The position numbers were made by a program, and so were the translations under genes. Positions 41,653-50,890 of a DNA stretch of 64,000 nucleotides are shown in pieces; the first letter of the stretch is position 1; every line of letters begins with the position of its first letter. The notes below the pieces were generated by a model. It was not told where the DNA came from. It made no database searches and was given only the letters and a program-made list of their open reading frames with translations. The stretch comes from Pseudomonas koreensis (GTDB lineage: Bacteria; Pseudomonadota; Gammaproteobacteria; Pseudomonadales; Pseudomonadaceae), in assembly GCF_025447595.1 (NCBI RefSeq), contig NZ_JAOEJU010000003.1:248001-312000 (forward strand), written 5' to 3'.

Positions 41653-43323
41653 ATGCAGACTTCCCTCGATGAATTCGATTACATCGTGGTCGGCGCCGGG
41701 CCGGCCGGGTGTTTGCTGGCCAATCGACTGTCGGCGGATCCGCAGCAGCACGTGCTGTTGCTGGAAGCCGGCGGGCGCGACAACTATCCGTGGATTCACA
41801 TCCCCGTGGGTTACCTGTTCTGCATCGGCAACCCGCGCACCGACTGGTGCTTCAAGACCGAAGAACAACCGGGTCTCAATGGCCGTGCGCTGAGTTATCC
41901 GCGCGGCAAGGTGCTGGGCGGTTGTTCGTCGATCAACGGCATGATCTACATGCGCGGCCAGGCCAACGATTACGACAGCTGGGCCGCCGAAGGCAATCCG
42001 GGCTGGGCCTGGAATGACGTGCTGCCGCTGTTCAAACAGAGCGAAAATCACTTTGCCGGCGCGGCGGACTTTCATGGCGACAAGGGTGAGTGGCGAGTCG
42101 AACGCCAGCGCCTGTCATGGCCGATTCTCGATGCCTTCCGCAGCGCTGCCGAACAGAGCGGAATCGCCAGCATCGATGACTTCAACCAGGGCGACAACGA
42201 AGGTTGCGGCTACTTTCAGGTCAATCAGAGGGCCGGGGTGCGCTGGAATGCGGCGAAGGCGTTTCTGAAGCCGATTCGCGATCGGGCCAATCTCACGGTG
42301 CTCACCGAAGTCGAGGTTGATCGCGTGCTGTTCGAGGACGGCCGCGCCTCGAAGGTCAGCGCCCGTTGGCAGGGTCAACAGAAGAGCTTCAAGGCGCGCA
42401 AGGAGATCGTGTTATGCGCCGGCTCCGTTGGCTCGCCGAGCATTCTGCAACGCTCCGGAATCGGGCCGCGTCCGCTGCTGGAAAAGCTCGGCATCGGCGT
42501 CTCGCATGAGCTGCCGGGCGTCGGCAGCAATCTGCAGGATCACCTGCAATTGCGGCTGATCTACAAACTGGAAAACGCCCGCACCCTCAACCAGATCGCC
42601 GGCAGCGTGTGGGGCAAGATGGGCATGGGCCTGCGTTATCTGTACGACCGCAGCGGGCCGTTGTCGATGGCGCCGAGTCAGCTAGGCGCGTTTGCCCGTT
42701 CCGGGCCGGAACAGACCTCGGCCAATCTCGAATACCACGTGCAGCCGCTGTCGCTGGAGCGCTTTGGCGAACCGCTGCACAGCTTCCCTGCGTTCACCGC
42801 GTCGGTGTGTGATTTGCGACCGCAGAGCCGGGGCCGGGTCGAGATCCGCTCCGCCGATCCGCAAGCAGCCCCGCTGATCCAGCCCAACTACCTCAGCCAT
42901 CCCGAAGACCTGCGCGTGGCCGCCGACGCGATTCGCCTCACCCGGCGTATCGTCAGCGCTCCCGCCCTGCAAGCCTTCAACCCGGAGGAATACCTGCCCG
43001 GCGCGAGCCTGCAAACCGAAGAACAACTGCACGAAGCGGCGGCGAAGATCGGCACGACGATTTTCCATCCGGTCGGCACTTGCAGGATGGGCAACGACGC
43101 GGACGCGGTGGTCGATGCTCAGTTGCGGGTACATGGCGTGCCGGGGCTGCGGATTGCCGACGCGTCGATCATGCCGCGCATTACCTCCGGCAACACTTGT
43201 TCGCCTACGCTGATGATTGCTGAAAAAGCGGCACAGCTGATCCTCAACGCTTTACAAGCGACACCGATCCCTGTGGGAGCGGGCTTGCCCGCGAAAGCGG
43301 CGGATCATTCAGCAGTGAGTTGA
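41653..43323 (+). CDS. GMC-family FAD-dependent oxidoreductase (choline/alcohol dehydrogenase-like)
   Basis: A 556-residue flavoenzyme. The FAD motif is DYIVVGAGPAGCLLANRLS at the start, the GMC signatures GKVLGGCSSINGMIYMRG and CAGSVGSPSILQRSGIG follow, and the C-terminal active site has TTIFHPVGTCRMG and ITSGNTCSPTLMIAEKAA. It would oxidise an alcohol to an aldehyde, electrons probably going to the respiratory chain. The last ~13 residues (after NALQATPI) are encoded inside a REP element, a C-terminal extension that is not part of the family fold. The MFS carrier downstream probably imports the substrate. Confidence 0.85.
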   Translation: MQTSLDEFDYIVVGAGPAGCLLANRLSADPQQHVLLLEAGGRDNYPWIHIPVGYLFCIGNPRTDWCFKTEEQPGLNGRALSYPRGKVLGGCSSINGMIYMRGQANDYDSWAAEGNPGWAWNDVLPLFKQSENHFAGAADFHGDKGEWRVERQRLSWPILDAFRSAAEQSGIASIDDFNQGDNEGCGYFQVNQRAGVRWNAAKAFLKPIRDRANLTVLTEVEVDRVLFEDGRASKVSARWQGQQKSFKARKEIVLCAGSVGSPSILQRSGIGPRPLLEKLGIGVSHELPGVGSNLQDHLQLRLIYKLENARTLNQIAGSVWGKMGMGLRYLYDRSGPLSMAPSQLGAFARSGPEQTSANLEYHVQPLSLERFGEPLHSFPAFTASVCDLRPQSRGRVEIRSADPQAAPLIQPNYLSHPEDLRVAADAIRLTRRIVSAPALQAFNPEEYLPGASLQTEEQLHEAAAKIGTTIFHPVGTCRMGNDADAVVDAQLRVHGVPGLRIADASIMPRITSGNTCSPTLMIAEKAAQLILNALQATPIPVGAGLPAKAADHSAVS

Positions 43324-43360
43324 ATGGCACACCGCCTTCGGGAGCAAGCTCCCTCCCACA
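43272..43360. repeat. REP pair overlapping the end of the GMC gene
   Basis: REP units at 43272-43300 and 43333-43360 in inverted orientation; the first lies in the coding frame and supplies the residues PVGAGLPAKAA, and the stop codon falls between the two units. Confidence 0.88.
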
Positions 43361-43453
43361 AATGACCCGCATCAGATTCAAGGACATCGCGCATCACCCG
43401 GACACGCAACACCAGTGGAAACAACAAAAACAATCACTGTGAGGGATACCGAT

Positions 43454-45076
43454 ATGTCAGAACACGTTCAGCCGCTGGACGCCGCGAGCAGCACGGACGC
43501 CAGCCCCGATACCCGCAAGGTCATCTTCGCCTCGTCTTTGGGGACGGTGTTCGAGTGGTATGACTTCTTTCTCTACGGCGCCCTGGCGTCGGTCATCAGC
43601 AAGCAGTTTTTCGCCGGGGTCAACGACACAACGGCGTTCATCTTCGCGCTGATGGCGTTTGCCGCAGGCTTTATCGTGCGGCCGTTCGGGGCGCTGGTGT
43701 TCGGTCGGTTGGGGGACATGATCGGGCGCAAATACACGTTCCTTGCGACCATCATTCTGATGGGCGTGGCGACCTTCGCCGTGGGCCTACTGCCGACCTA
43801 TGCCAGCATTGGCATCGCCGCACCGATCATTCTGGTGATACTGCGCATGCTTCAGGGCCTGGCCCTCGGCGGCGAATACGGCGGCGCCGCAACTTACGTG
43901 GCAGAACACGCGCCGATCGGCAAGCGCGGCTTCCACACCAGCTGGATTCAATCCACCGCGACCCTCGGTCTGCTGCTGTCGCTGCTGGTGGTGCTCGGCT
44001 GTCGCTACTTCACCGGTGACCAGTTCGAAGTCTGGGGCTGGCGCATTCCGTTCCTGCTGTCGATCGTGCTGCTGGGGATTTCCACCTGGATTCGCCTGAG
44101 CCTGCACGAGTCGCCGGCGTATCTGAAAATGAAAGAGGAAGGCAAAACCAGCAAGGCGCCGATCCGCGAATCCTTCGGCAAATGGGAAAACCTCAAGGTC
44201 GTGCTGATCGCCCTGTTCAGCATCAACGCCGGGCAAGCGGTGACCTTCTACGCGGCGCAGTTCTACGTGCTGTTCTTCCTCACCCAGTTCCTGAAAATGG
44301 ACCCGGCGGTGGCCAACAGTCTGCTGATCATCAGCGTGGTGATCGGCGCGCCGTTCTTTATCTTTTTCGGCTGGCTGTCGGACAAGGTCGGGCGCAAACC
44401 GGTGCTGATGCTCGGCCTGCTGCTGGCCACGGCACTGTACTTCCCGATCTTCAAGTCCCTGGCCCACTACGCCAACCCGGCCATCGACCATGCCAGCCAA
44501 CAGGCACCGATCACCGTGGTAGCCGACCCGGCTACCTGCACCTTCCAGTTCGATCCGGTGGGCAAGGCCAAATTCGACAGCCCGTGCGACAAGGTCAAGA
44601 CCTTCCTGGTCAAGCAAGGCCTGCCCTACTCCAGCGTCGCCGCCCCGGCGGGCAGCGCGGTGCAAGTCAGCGTCGGCGATGTGAAACTCGACGGCTTCGA
44701 CGAGGCGGCACTGCGCGGCGCCATCACCCTCGCCGGCTACCCGCAACAGGCTGACATGCAGCAGATCAACAAACCGATGATCGTGGCCCTGATCGTCGGC
44801 CTGATCATCATTTCCGCCATGTGCTACGGCCCGCTCGCGGCGCTGATGGTCGAACTGTTCCCGACCCGCATCCGCTACACCTCGATGTCTCTGCCGTATC
44901 ACATCGGCAACGGCTGGTTCGGAGGTTTCCTGCCGACTGTGTCGTTTGCGCTGGTGGTGTACACCGGGGATATTTTCTATGGGCTGTGGTACCCGGTGCT
45001 GATTACCGGGGTGAGCCTGGTGGTGGGGATGATCTGTCTGCGTGAGACGAAGAATATTGATCTCGACAAGAACTGA
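43454..45076 (+). CDS. MHS-family MFS transporter (proline/betaine type)
   Basis: A 540-residue transporter. The N-terminal half has SSLGTVFEWYDFFLYGALASVIS and RPFGALVFGRLGDMIGRKYTFLATI, both MHS hallmarks; ALGGEYGGAATYVAEHAP follows. Between helices six and seven of the second half is an inserted hydrophilic region of about 95 residues (DHASQQAPITVVADP to QQADMQQ), a feature of the ~550-residue Pseudomonas subgroup. The ATG at 43454 has GAGGG upstream. It follows the GMC oxidoreductase by 130 bases; its substrate may be the substrate of that enzyme. Confidence 0.88.
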   Translation: MSEHVQPLDAASSTDASPDTRKVIFASSLGTVFEWYDFFLYGALASVISKQFFAGVNDTTAFIFALMAFAAGFIVRPFGALVFGRLGDMIGRKYTFLATIILMGVATFAVGLLPTYASIGIAAPIILVILRMLQGLALGGEYGGAATYVAEHAPIGKRGFHTSWIQSTATLGLLLSLLVVLGCRYFTGDQFEVWGWRIPFLLSIVLLGISTWIRLSLHESPAYLKMKEEGKTSKAPIRESFGKWENLKVVLIALFSINAGQAVTFYAAQFYVLFFLTQFLKMDPAVANSLLIISVVIGAPFFIFFGWLSDKVGRKPVLMLGLLLATALYFPIFKSLAHYANPAIDHASQQAPITVVADPATCTFQFDPVGKAKFDSPCDKVKTFLVKQGLPYSSVAAPAGSAVQVSVGDVKLDGFDEAALRGAITLAGYPQQADMQQINKPMIVALIVGLIIISAMCYGPLAALMVELFPTRIRYTSMSLPYHIGNGWFGGFLPTVSFALVVYTGDIFYGLWYPVLITGVSLVVGMICLRETKNIDLDKN

Positions 45077-45113
45077 GAGGCGAAGTCAGCACGAACACTG
45101 AAAGTCATCACCC

Positions 45114-45233
45114 GTGGCGAGGGAGCTTGCTCCCGCTGGGTCGCGAAGCGGCCTCAAAGATGCAATTGCGCTGACCAGGATTGCATGGTTTGCGACGGCT
45201 GCGCCGCCGAGCGGGAGCAAGCTCCCTCGCCAC
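45114..45233. repeat. REP pair after the MHS transporter
   Basis: GTGGCGAGGGAGCTTGCTCCCGC at 45114 and its near reverse complement ending at 45233, about 70 bases apart, form an inverted REP pair. It lies between two convergent genes. Confidence 0.88.
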
Positions 45234-45290
45234 AATAGTTCGAGTTCCACTTCGAAGCCCACCTGCAAGGCTGGGTAGAAAGCCCGGGGG

Positions 45291-45659
45291 TCAGACCTCC
45301 ACGTCCAGCAATTCAAACTTCACTTGATCGGGATAGAACGCAACGTAATCCTTGATCTGGCTGACCGAGATCTTCGGTTGTTCGTACGTCCACACCGCGT
45401 TCGCGCCCTCATGCCCGGGCACTTGCAAACTGAAATAATTGGCGTCGCCCTTGTACGGGCAATAACTCGTGTGGTCGGTGCGGGCAAAGTATTTTTCGTC
45501 GATGTCTTCGCGGGGGATGTAGTAGACCGGCGGGTAGTTGGCTTCGAGCAGCACCAGTGCTCGGGCCGAGGCGGCGACTTGTATGCCATGGAATTTCACC
45601 AGCAGGCAGCCTGGCTGCTCGGCAATGGTGATGACGGGACTGGGACCGGAGGTTTTCAT
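45291..45659 (-). CDS. DUF427 family protein
   Basis: A 122-residue small beta-rich protein: VKFHGIQVAASARALVLLEANYPPVYYIPREDID, then TSYCPYKGDANYFSLQV, the characteristic CPYKG motif, and the AVWTYEQPKIS segment. The family is widespread and of unknown enzymatic role. AGGAG sets the start. It is monocistronic. Confidence 0.85.
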   Translation of the reverse strand: MKTSGPSPVITIAEQPGCLLVKFHGIQVAASARALVLLEANYPPVYYIPREDIDEKYFARTDHTSYCPYKGDANYFSLQVPGHEGANAVWTYEQPKISVSQIKDYVAFYPDQVKFELLDVEV

Positions 45660-45756
45660 CGGTTTCTCCTGACAGCAGCGAAGGGAGCGCTTCAGGTATA
45701 ACCCATGCGGCCGGATCTCGTCGGGTTCGCAGCCGAACGGTTTTATCCGCCCATAA

Positions 45757-45786
45757 AAAACCGCAGCCGGCGAAGGCTGCGGTTTT
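45757..45786 (-). terminator. Intrinsic terminator of aprA
   Basis: AAAACCGCAGCC and GGCTGCGGTTTT form a 12-base stem with a six-base loop, followed by T's on the minus strand, 12 bases after the aprA stop. Confidence 0.85.
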
Positions 45787-45797
45787 CCGTTTTCAGA

Positions 45798-47204
45798 TCA
45801 CGCGACGATATCGGTCGCCACGGCCTGCCCCACCACACCGACTGCGAAGTCCACCGAGCCCTGGCCGGTCAGGTCGATCATCAGGCTGGTCTGGTTGGTC
45901 TGTTCGAAGTAAGTGAGGATCGCATCGCCCGCGTGCCCGGTGAAGCCGCTGACGAAATTCAGCGAGGCCGCGCCGGTGGCGAACCCGGCGATGCCCGACA
46001 GGTCGATCTTGTCCAGGCCGCTGGTGAAATCCATGATCCAGTCCGGAGCGCTCATGGTCGAGTCGCTGGCCGCGCCGAACACGAAGGTGTCTGCGCCTTC
46101 ACCGCCCCACAACGAATCACCGCCGCCACCGCCATAAATGATGTCGTTGCCGGCACCGCCAATCAGGTCGTTGGCCGCCGCGTTGCCGATCAGCAGGTCA
46201 TTGCCCGAGCCGCCAATGGCATTTTCCACGGTCACGCCGTGAGCGATGGACACGTTGCCCACCAGACCGCCGACATCGGAGAACGAGCCTTCGTTGAGGT
46301 TGATCTTCTGGTTCTGGCTGAAACCGGAGAAATCCAGCGTGTCGTTGCCGCCGCCGTCCCACACCGAGAACACCACTTTCGACGTGTTCGACGTGGCGCT
46401 GTAGAAATCGCGATCGGCGTTGGAGTTGAAGCCGTACACGGTGTCATCGGCGCGGGTTTCGAAGTTGGCACCATAGAGTTTCTGCACCGCGACGATGTCG
46501 TCCATCAACGGTGCCGAGGCGTAGGCGCCACTGCCGTCCTTGCTGAAGTTCTGGTCGGTGTTGGCTTCGCTCCAGTAGCTCATCAGGCTATAGCCACGGG
46601 TGTCTTCGGCGTATTTGGCGTCACCGTAGGTCGGGTTGCCATTGCCGGCGTTGTAGGCGCCCGGGTGCGACAGGCCGAGGGTGTGGCCGATTTCGTGGGT
46701 CAGCGTCTGACGCCCGTAGTTGTTGGTGTCCGGGGTCTTGTTGACCTGGTACTGATCGTTGATCAGGTACCACGACTGGCCGTCGTAGCTGCTGCCCTGC
46801 GGCAGATAGGCGAACGCGGCGCCGCCGGTGCTGACGTCGTAGTTGCCGAAGGTCATGTGACCGTCGCCACCCTTGCCTTCGGTGAAGGTCACGTTGGCCA
46901 CGTCCGACCACGATTGCATCGCCAGCACGGCCTGCGCTTTCTGCTGGGCGCTGAACTCGCTGAAGTTGCCAAGTTTGGGGTTGTAGTTCGACGGTTTGTC
47001 GGTCAGGAACGTGTAGGTCAGATCAATCTTGCCGTCGGCATTCTTGTCCTGCCACGACATGCCCTTGCGCAGGATTTCGTCGGCAGCCTGGTCGGCGGTG
47101 AACGACGGTTTGCCGTTGACGGTCCCGGTGCCACGGTCATACAGGTGACTGAAAGTGTCGACGGCGGTGAAGGCGCTGCTGGCCTGGGAGGAAGGTTGAG
47201 ACAT
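45798..47204 (-). CDS. aprA: Serralysin-family alkaline metalloprotease AprA
   Basis: A 468-residue secreted zinc protease of the RTX family. The zinc site [11 protein letters not shown] has His170, His174 and His180 with catalytic Glu171; the Met-turn is SLMSY with Met208. The C-terminal part has Ca2+-binding nonapeptide repeats ([39 protein letters not shown], about 330-380) and the type I secretion signal, ending in ATDIVA. It has no N-terminal signal peptide. It degrades proteins outside the cell after export by an AprDEF channel. Here no aprI inhibitor or aprDEF genes follow; a DUF427 gene does. AAGGA upstream selects the ATG at 47204. Confidence 0.95.
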   Translation of the reverse strand: MSQPSSQASSAFTAVDTFSHLYDRGTGTVNGKPSFTADQAADEILRKGMSWQDKNADGKIDLTYTFLTDKPSNYNPKLGNFSEFSAQQKAQAVLAMQSWSDVANVTFTEGKGGDGHMTFGNYDVSTGGAAFAYLPQGSSYDGQSWYLINDQYQVNKTPDTNNYGRQTLTHEIGHTLGLSHPGAYNAGNGNPTYGDAKYAEDTRGYSLMSYWSEANTDQNFSKDGSGAYASAPLMDDIVAVQKLYGANFETRADDTVYGFNSNADRDFYSATSNTSKVVFSVWDGGGNDTLDFSGFSQNQKINLNEGSFSDVGGLVGNVSIAHGVTVENAIGGSGNDLLIGNAAANDLIGGAGNDIIYGGGGGDSLWGGEGADTFVFGAASDSTMSAPDWIMDFTSGLDKIDLSGIAGFATGAASLNFVSGFTGHAGDAILTYFEQTNQTSLMIDLTGQGSVDFAVGVVGQAVATDIVA

Positions 47205-47388
47205 GGTGTACGTCCTTGTTTCTAAAAAGTCAGTGTCAGACAGAAAAACGGCGATCTTCTGGCGAGATCGTCCTGTCACTCGCCCTGTTAGGCAGATTGA
47301 ACCTGCCACAGCCGCCAACGGGGGCGCTAATCAATTTCTCGATAGCGTCCCGGTTTGCCCCGACGCGGACTGTCATGACCGGCAATCT

Positions 47389-47416
47389 TTTTATCTGTAT
47401 ATCCATACAGATAAAA
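47389..47416. promoter_or_regulatory. LexA-like palindrome between aprA and topB
   Basis: Arms TTTTATCTGTAT and ATACAGATAAAA are perfectly inverted around ATCC. Its centre at 47395-47410 reads CTG-N10-CAG with flanking TATA, close to the SOS box of gamma-proteobacteria. It lies 72 bases before the topB start and 191 before the aprA start, suggesting LexA control of topB, though the palindrome is longer than LexA alone needs. Confidence 0.6.
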
Positions 47417-47482
47417 GTTGCCCGATCGCCCGAGTCAGGCCATCCTGTGCGCCTCTTCGGGTAATGATCGACGACGGTGGTT

Positions 47483-49426
47483 ATGCGGCTGTACCTCTGT
47501 GAAAAACCTTCCCAGGCCAAGGATATTGCGGCCGTGCTCGGCGCAAAGCGTCGGGGCGACGGCTGCTGGCTGGGAACGGACGTCACGGTGACCTGGTGCA
47601 TCGGCCACTTGCTGGAAACCGCCCCGCCGGACGCCTACGACGCCAAATACAAGCGCTGGGTGCTGGCCGACCTGCCGATCATCCCGGACAAATGGAAAAT
47701 GACCGTCAAGCCGCGTACCGCCAGCCAGTACAAGGCGGTCAAACGCCTGCTCGGTGAGGCCAGCGAGTTGATCATCGCCACCGACGCCGACCGTGAGGGC
47801 GAAATGATCGCCCGCGAGCTGGTGGAGCATTGCCGCTATCGTGGGCCGATCCGGCGCTTGTGGCTGTCGGCGCTGGACGAAGCTTCGATCCGCAAGGCGT
47901 TGGCGGCGCTCAAACCGGGGGCTGAAACCTTCAGCCTGTATCACTCGGCACTGGGGCGCTCGCGGGCGGACTGGCTGATCGGGATGAACATGAGTCGCCT
48001 GTTCACCCTGCTCGGCCGGCAATCGGGCTATCAAGGCGTATTGCCGGTGGGCCGGGTACAGACGCCAACGTTGCGGCTGGTGGTGGATCGCGACCGCAGC
48101 ATCGCCGATTTCGTGCCGGTGGCGTACTGGGCCATCGATGTGCAACTGCTGCACAACGACACGCCGTTCACCGCGCAATGGCGTGCACCGGGGGATGCCT
48201 GTGACGATCAGGATCGCTGCCTCAATCAGGCCCTCGCCCAGCAAGCGGCCGCCGCAATCAGCAGCGCTGCCAGCGCCCGGGTGGTCAAGCTGCGCACCGA
48301 GCGCATGCGCGAAGTGGCGCCCCTGCCTTTCGATCTGGGCACCTTGCAGGAAGTCTGCTCGAAGAAGCTCGGCCTTGGCGCCCAGGAAACCCTCGACATC
48401 GCCCAGGCCCTCTACGAAACCTACAAAGTCATCACCTACCCGCGCAGCGATTGCGGCTACCTGCCCCTGAGCCAGCACAGCGAGGCACCGGGGATTCTTG
48501 CGGCGCTGCGTCAGGCCGACCCGAGCCTCGAAGCGCTTCGCGAGCATCTGGAGCCGCAACGCCGCTCCCGCGCCTGGAACGACGCCAAGGTCAGCGCTCA
48601 CCACGGCATCATCCCGACCGCTGCCGCAAAGAATCTGGAACGCCTGACCGGCAAGCACCGCGCGGTCTACACGCTGATTCGCGCGCGGTATCTGGCGCAG
48701 TTCCTGCCCAATCACGAATACGACCGCACCCAGGCCGATTTCGATTGCGCCGGGGAAGCCTTGCGGGCGGTTGGCAAGCAGATCATCGAGCCGGGCTGGA
48801 AACGCGCGTTGCCCGAAGCGCTGGCCCCGGCCAAGGGTCGTGAAGCCCCCGCGCCACAGACGCTACCGAAACTGACCCAAGGTGCCGAATGCGCCGTGGC
48901 GGACGTGAAGCTCAAGGACCTTTGGACACAGCCACCCAAGCCCTACACCGAGGGGGACCTGATCAAGGCGATGAAGAACGTCGCCAAACTGGTGGAAGAT
49001 CCACTGCTCAAGCAGAAACTCAAGGACACCACCGGCATCGGCACCGAAGCCACCCGCGCCTCGATCATTCAAGGGTTGCTGGATCGCGGTTATCTGGTGA
49101 AGAACGGCAAGGCGCTGTCCGCCACGCCCGCCGCGTTCAGCCTGATCGACGCCGTACCGCGCGCGATTGCCGACCCCGGCACCACCGGGATCTGGGAACA
49201 GGCGCTGGACATGGTGCAGAGTGGCGAGATGAGTCTGGAAGAGTTCGTCACCAAACAGGCGGCGTGGATGAGCAAGCAAGTGACCCGTTGTGCCGGGCTG
49301 AGCCTGACCATCAGCGGTCCGCCGCCTTCCGGCAAGGCCGCTGCGCCGTGGAAGAACAAGCGCAAGACCACTCGGCGCAAAACCACCGGAACCAGCAAGC
49401 GCTCGGCGAAACCGGCAGCCAAATAG
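47483..49426 (+). CDS. topB: DNA topoisomerase III
   Basis: A 647-residue type IA topoisomerase. The Toprim domain opens LYLCEKPSQAKDIAAVLGA with its catalytic Glu, and has IIATDADREGEMIARE (DxDxE). The active-site tyrosine lies in VITYPRSDCGYLPLSQ near residue 312. The basic, unstructured C-terminal tail (NKRKTTRRKTTGTSKRS) fits DNA binding. The enzyme decatenates single-stranded DNA intermediates after replication and recombination. The ATG at 47483 has a moderate site (GGTGG). A LexA-like palindrome lies upstream, so it may be induced by DNA damage. The following gene starts 47 bases later. Confidence 0.95.
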   Translation: MRLYLCEKPSQAKDIAAVLGAKRRGDGCWLGTDVTVTWCIGHLLETAPPDAYDAKYKRWVLADLPIIPDKWKMTVKPRTASQYKAVKRLLGEASELIIATDADREGEMIARELVEHCRYRGPIRRLWLSALDEASIRKALAALKPGAETFSLYHSALGRSRADWLIGMNMSRLFTLLGRQSGYQGVLPVGRVQTPTLRLVVDRDRSIADFVPVAYWAIDVQLLHNDTPFTAQWRAPGDACDDQDRCLNQALAQQAAAAISSAASARVVKLRTERMREVAPLPFDLGTLQEVCSKKLGLGAQETLDIAQALYETYKVITYPRSDCGYLPLSQHSEAPGILAALRQADPSLEALREHLEPQRRSRAWNDAKVSAHHGIIPTAAAKNLERLTGKHRAVYTLIRARYLAQFLPNHEYDRTQADFDCAGEALRAVGKQIIEPGWKRALPEALAPAKGREAPAPQTLPKLTQGAECAVADVKLKDLWTQPPKPYTEGDLIKAMKNVAKLVEDPLLKQKLKDTTGIGTEATRASIIQGLLDRGYLVKNGKALSATPAAFSLIDAVPRAIADPGTTGIWEQALDMVQSGEMSLEEFVTKQAAWMSKQVTRCAGLSLTISGPPPSGKAAAPWKNKRKTTRRKTTGTSKRSAKPAAK

Positions 49427-49473
49427 CCCGCTGCGCGCTACTGTTTCTGCAGTGATGGTCAGGAGGCAGCGGC

Positions 49474-49977
49474 ATGTCTGTCATCGAACTGCGCATCGCC
49501 CGGCGCGACGAACTGGAAACCCTCGAGAACCTGATGCAGTTCTACACCTATGACTTCAGCGAGTGGCTGCCGCTGAAGCTTGGCGGGCATGGTTTCTTCC
49601 CGATCCAGTTGAAAGACGATTACTGGCGCCAGCCGGCGACCCAGCCATTCCTGATCCATGTGGACGGCGAACTGGCGGGATTCGTGACCGTGGATGACCA
49701 CCTCCTCATCGAAGGCGCCGACTACAACATCGGCTACTTCTTCGTCAGCCGACGCTGGCGTGGCCAAGGTGTCGCGCAGTTTGTCGCCTCTGCCCTCTTG
49801 AGCCACTTGCCCGGTCGATGGCAGATTTTCCATGTCGACGCCAACCTGCCTGCACAGCGATTCTGGGCCCGGCTCATCCCCGAGCTGAGCGGCGGCGACT
49901 TTACCCGCCAGACCAAAACAGTGGACGGCTATCCCTGCACGTTCTACTGCCTGCGCAGCCTTTCTCCCGCTGCCTGA
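49474..49977 (+). CDS. GNAT-family N-acetyltransferase
   Basis: A 167-residue acetyltransferase: SVIELRIARRDELETLENLMQFYTYDFSEWLPL, the core VDGELAGFVTVDD, acetyl-CoA-binding SRRWRGQGVAQFVASALLSHLPGRWQIFHVDANLPAQRFW. The long insertion with GGHGFFPIQLKDDYWR resembles the YjgM-type or tabtoxin-resistance-like branch. AGGAGG precedes the ATG. The substrate is unknown. Confidence 0.85.
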   Translation: MSVIELRIARRDELETLENLMQFYTYDFSEWLPLKLGGHGFFPIQLKDDYWRQPATQPFLIHVDGELAGFVTVDDHLLIEGADYNIGYFFVSRRWRGQGVAQFVASALLSHLPGRWQIFHVDANLPAQRFWARLIPELSGGDFTRQTKTVDGYPCTFYCLRSLSPAA

Positions 49978-50022
49978 ACGCCGCTTTTTTCATTCCAGAA
50001 TGACTTTGTCCGACAATATGTA

Positions 50023-50313
50023 GTGACCAAAAATAATCACTACAAAACCGTTGACGGCGTCGTTTTGCTTTTGCATGATGCAGACGTCTCCCCGATCGGG
50101 AGCACTGGCAACACGCTTGAGCAAGCTCGTCTGACCGCCGAGCTGTTTTTTCCGGATACACGCTGCCCACAAGGCAGATTGAAGAAGCTGACCTGGCCTG
50201 AACGTCCAGTACAAGGACGAGAAGCGCTGGCGAAAATTCTCAAGACGCTTGTGGTCGACCCTGAAAACGTCGTCAAGGAGCCTCCCGGTTTTCGCTGCTT
50301 CTCCTCGTTGTGA
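50023..50313 (+). CDS. Hypothetical protein
   Basis: A 96-residue open frame from a GTG without a visible ribosome site, in a stretch of lower GC. The sequence HYKTVDGVVLLLHDADVSPIGSTGNTLEQARLTAELFF looks protein-like and soluble. A 142-residue frame on the opposite strand is less protein-like. I cannot name a family. Confidence 0.4.
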   Translation: MTKNNHYKTVDGVVLLLHDADVSPIGSTGNTLEQARLTAELFFPDTRCPQGRLKKLTWPERPVQGREALAKILKTLVVDPENVVKEPPGFRCFSSL

Positions 50314-50488
50314 CGCTATTGCGTAGCAGTTATTCAACACGACTACATGCAACAGACGCATGACCCCGTACTTCACACGGGCGACCGCTGACGTCCTGGT
50401 TCCGGTGCCAGGGATCAACTAACCGATGGGCTACCTGTATTAGCGAATCAACTTTGAAAGATCACCAGACTGGTCAAGGGGCAATATC

Positions 50489-50818
50489 ATGAATCTGAAC
50501 AATCAACCTACTATCGAAGAACTGGCTCGTATGTTCGCTGCGCAAAAAGACAGCCACGACAGCCATATTCTGTGGATCAGCAAGTCGGGTCAGGTCCATA
50601 TCGACTGCCTGTCGCCCCATGCTGGTGAAGAAGAGTTCGACCGGAACAACCAGAACCTGCTGGCCCGCCTGAAGATGTACCGCCGCGGCCACGGCTATGT
50701 CGGCAAGAAAGCCGCAGCCGACAAGGACTTCATCGGTAATGTTCTGCAAACGCTGAAACAGGCGTGGGACTCGATGCAGAACAACAACGAAGTTCGGGTG
50801 ATTGATCGGTTCTGCTAA
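50489..50818 (+). CDS. Conserved hypothetical protein
   Basis: A 109-residue soluble protein with AAGGGG before its ATG. It reads PTIEELARMFAAQKDSHDSHILWISKSGQVHIDCLSP and then helical, basic NQNLLARLKMYRRGHGYVGKKAAADKDFIGNVLQTLKQAWD. I do not recognise the family, though composition and coding quality are good. A strong terminator follows. Confidence 0.65.
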   Translation: MNLNNQPTIEELARMFAAQKDSHDSHILWISKSGQVHIDCLSPHAGEEEFDRNNQNLLARLKMYRRGHGYVGKKAAADKDFIGNVLQTLKQAWDSMQNNNEVRVIDRFC

Positions 50819-50836
50819 GTTAAAACTTCACTAGAC

Positions 50837-50870
50837 AAAGGGCCTGCTTCGGAAACGAAGCAGGCCCTTT
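50837..50870. terminator. Bidirectional intrinsic terminator
   Basis: AAAGGGCCTGCTTC and GAAGCAGGCCCTTT form a 14-base stem with T-runs after it on both strands, between two convergent genes. Confidence 0.85.
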
Positions 50871-50890
50871 TTATTGCTCGCAAACAATGC

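Noticed and set aside
49990..50418. A 142-codon minus-strand frame opposite the 96-residue hypothetical
   Set aside because: Less protein-like than the plus-strand frame and without ribosome site, though neither is certain.
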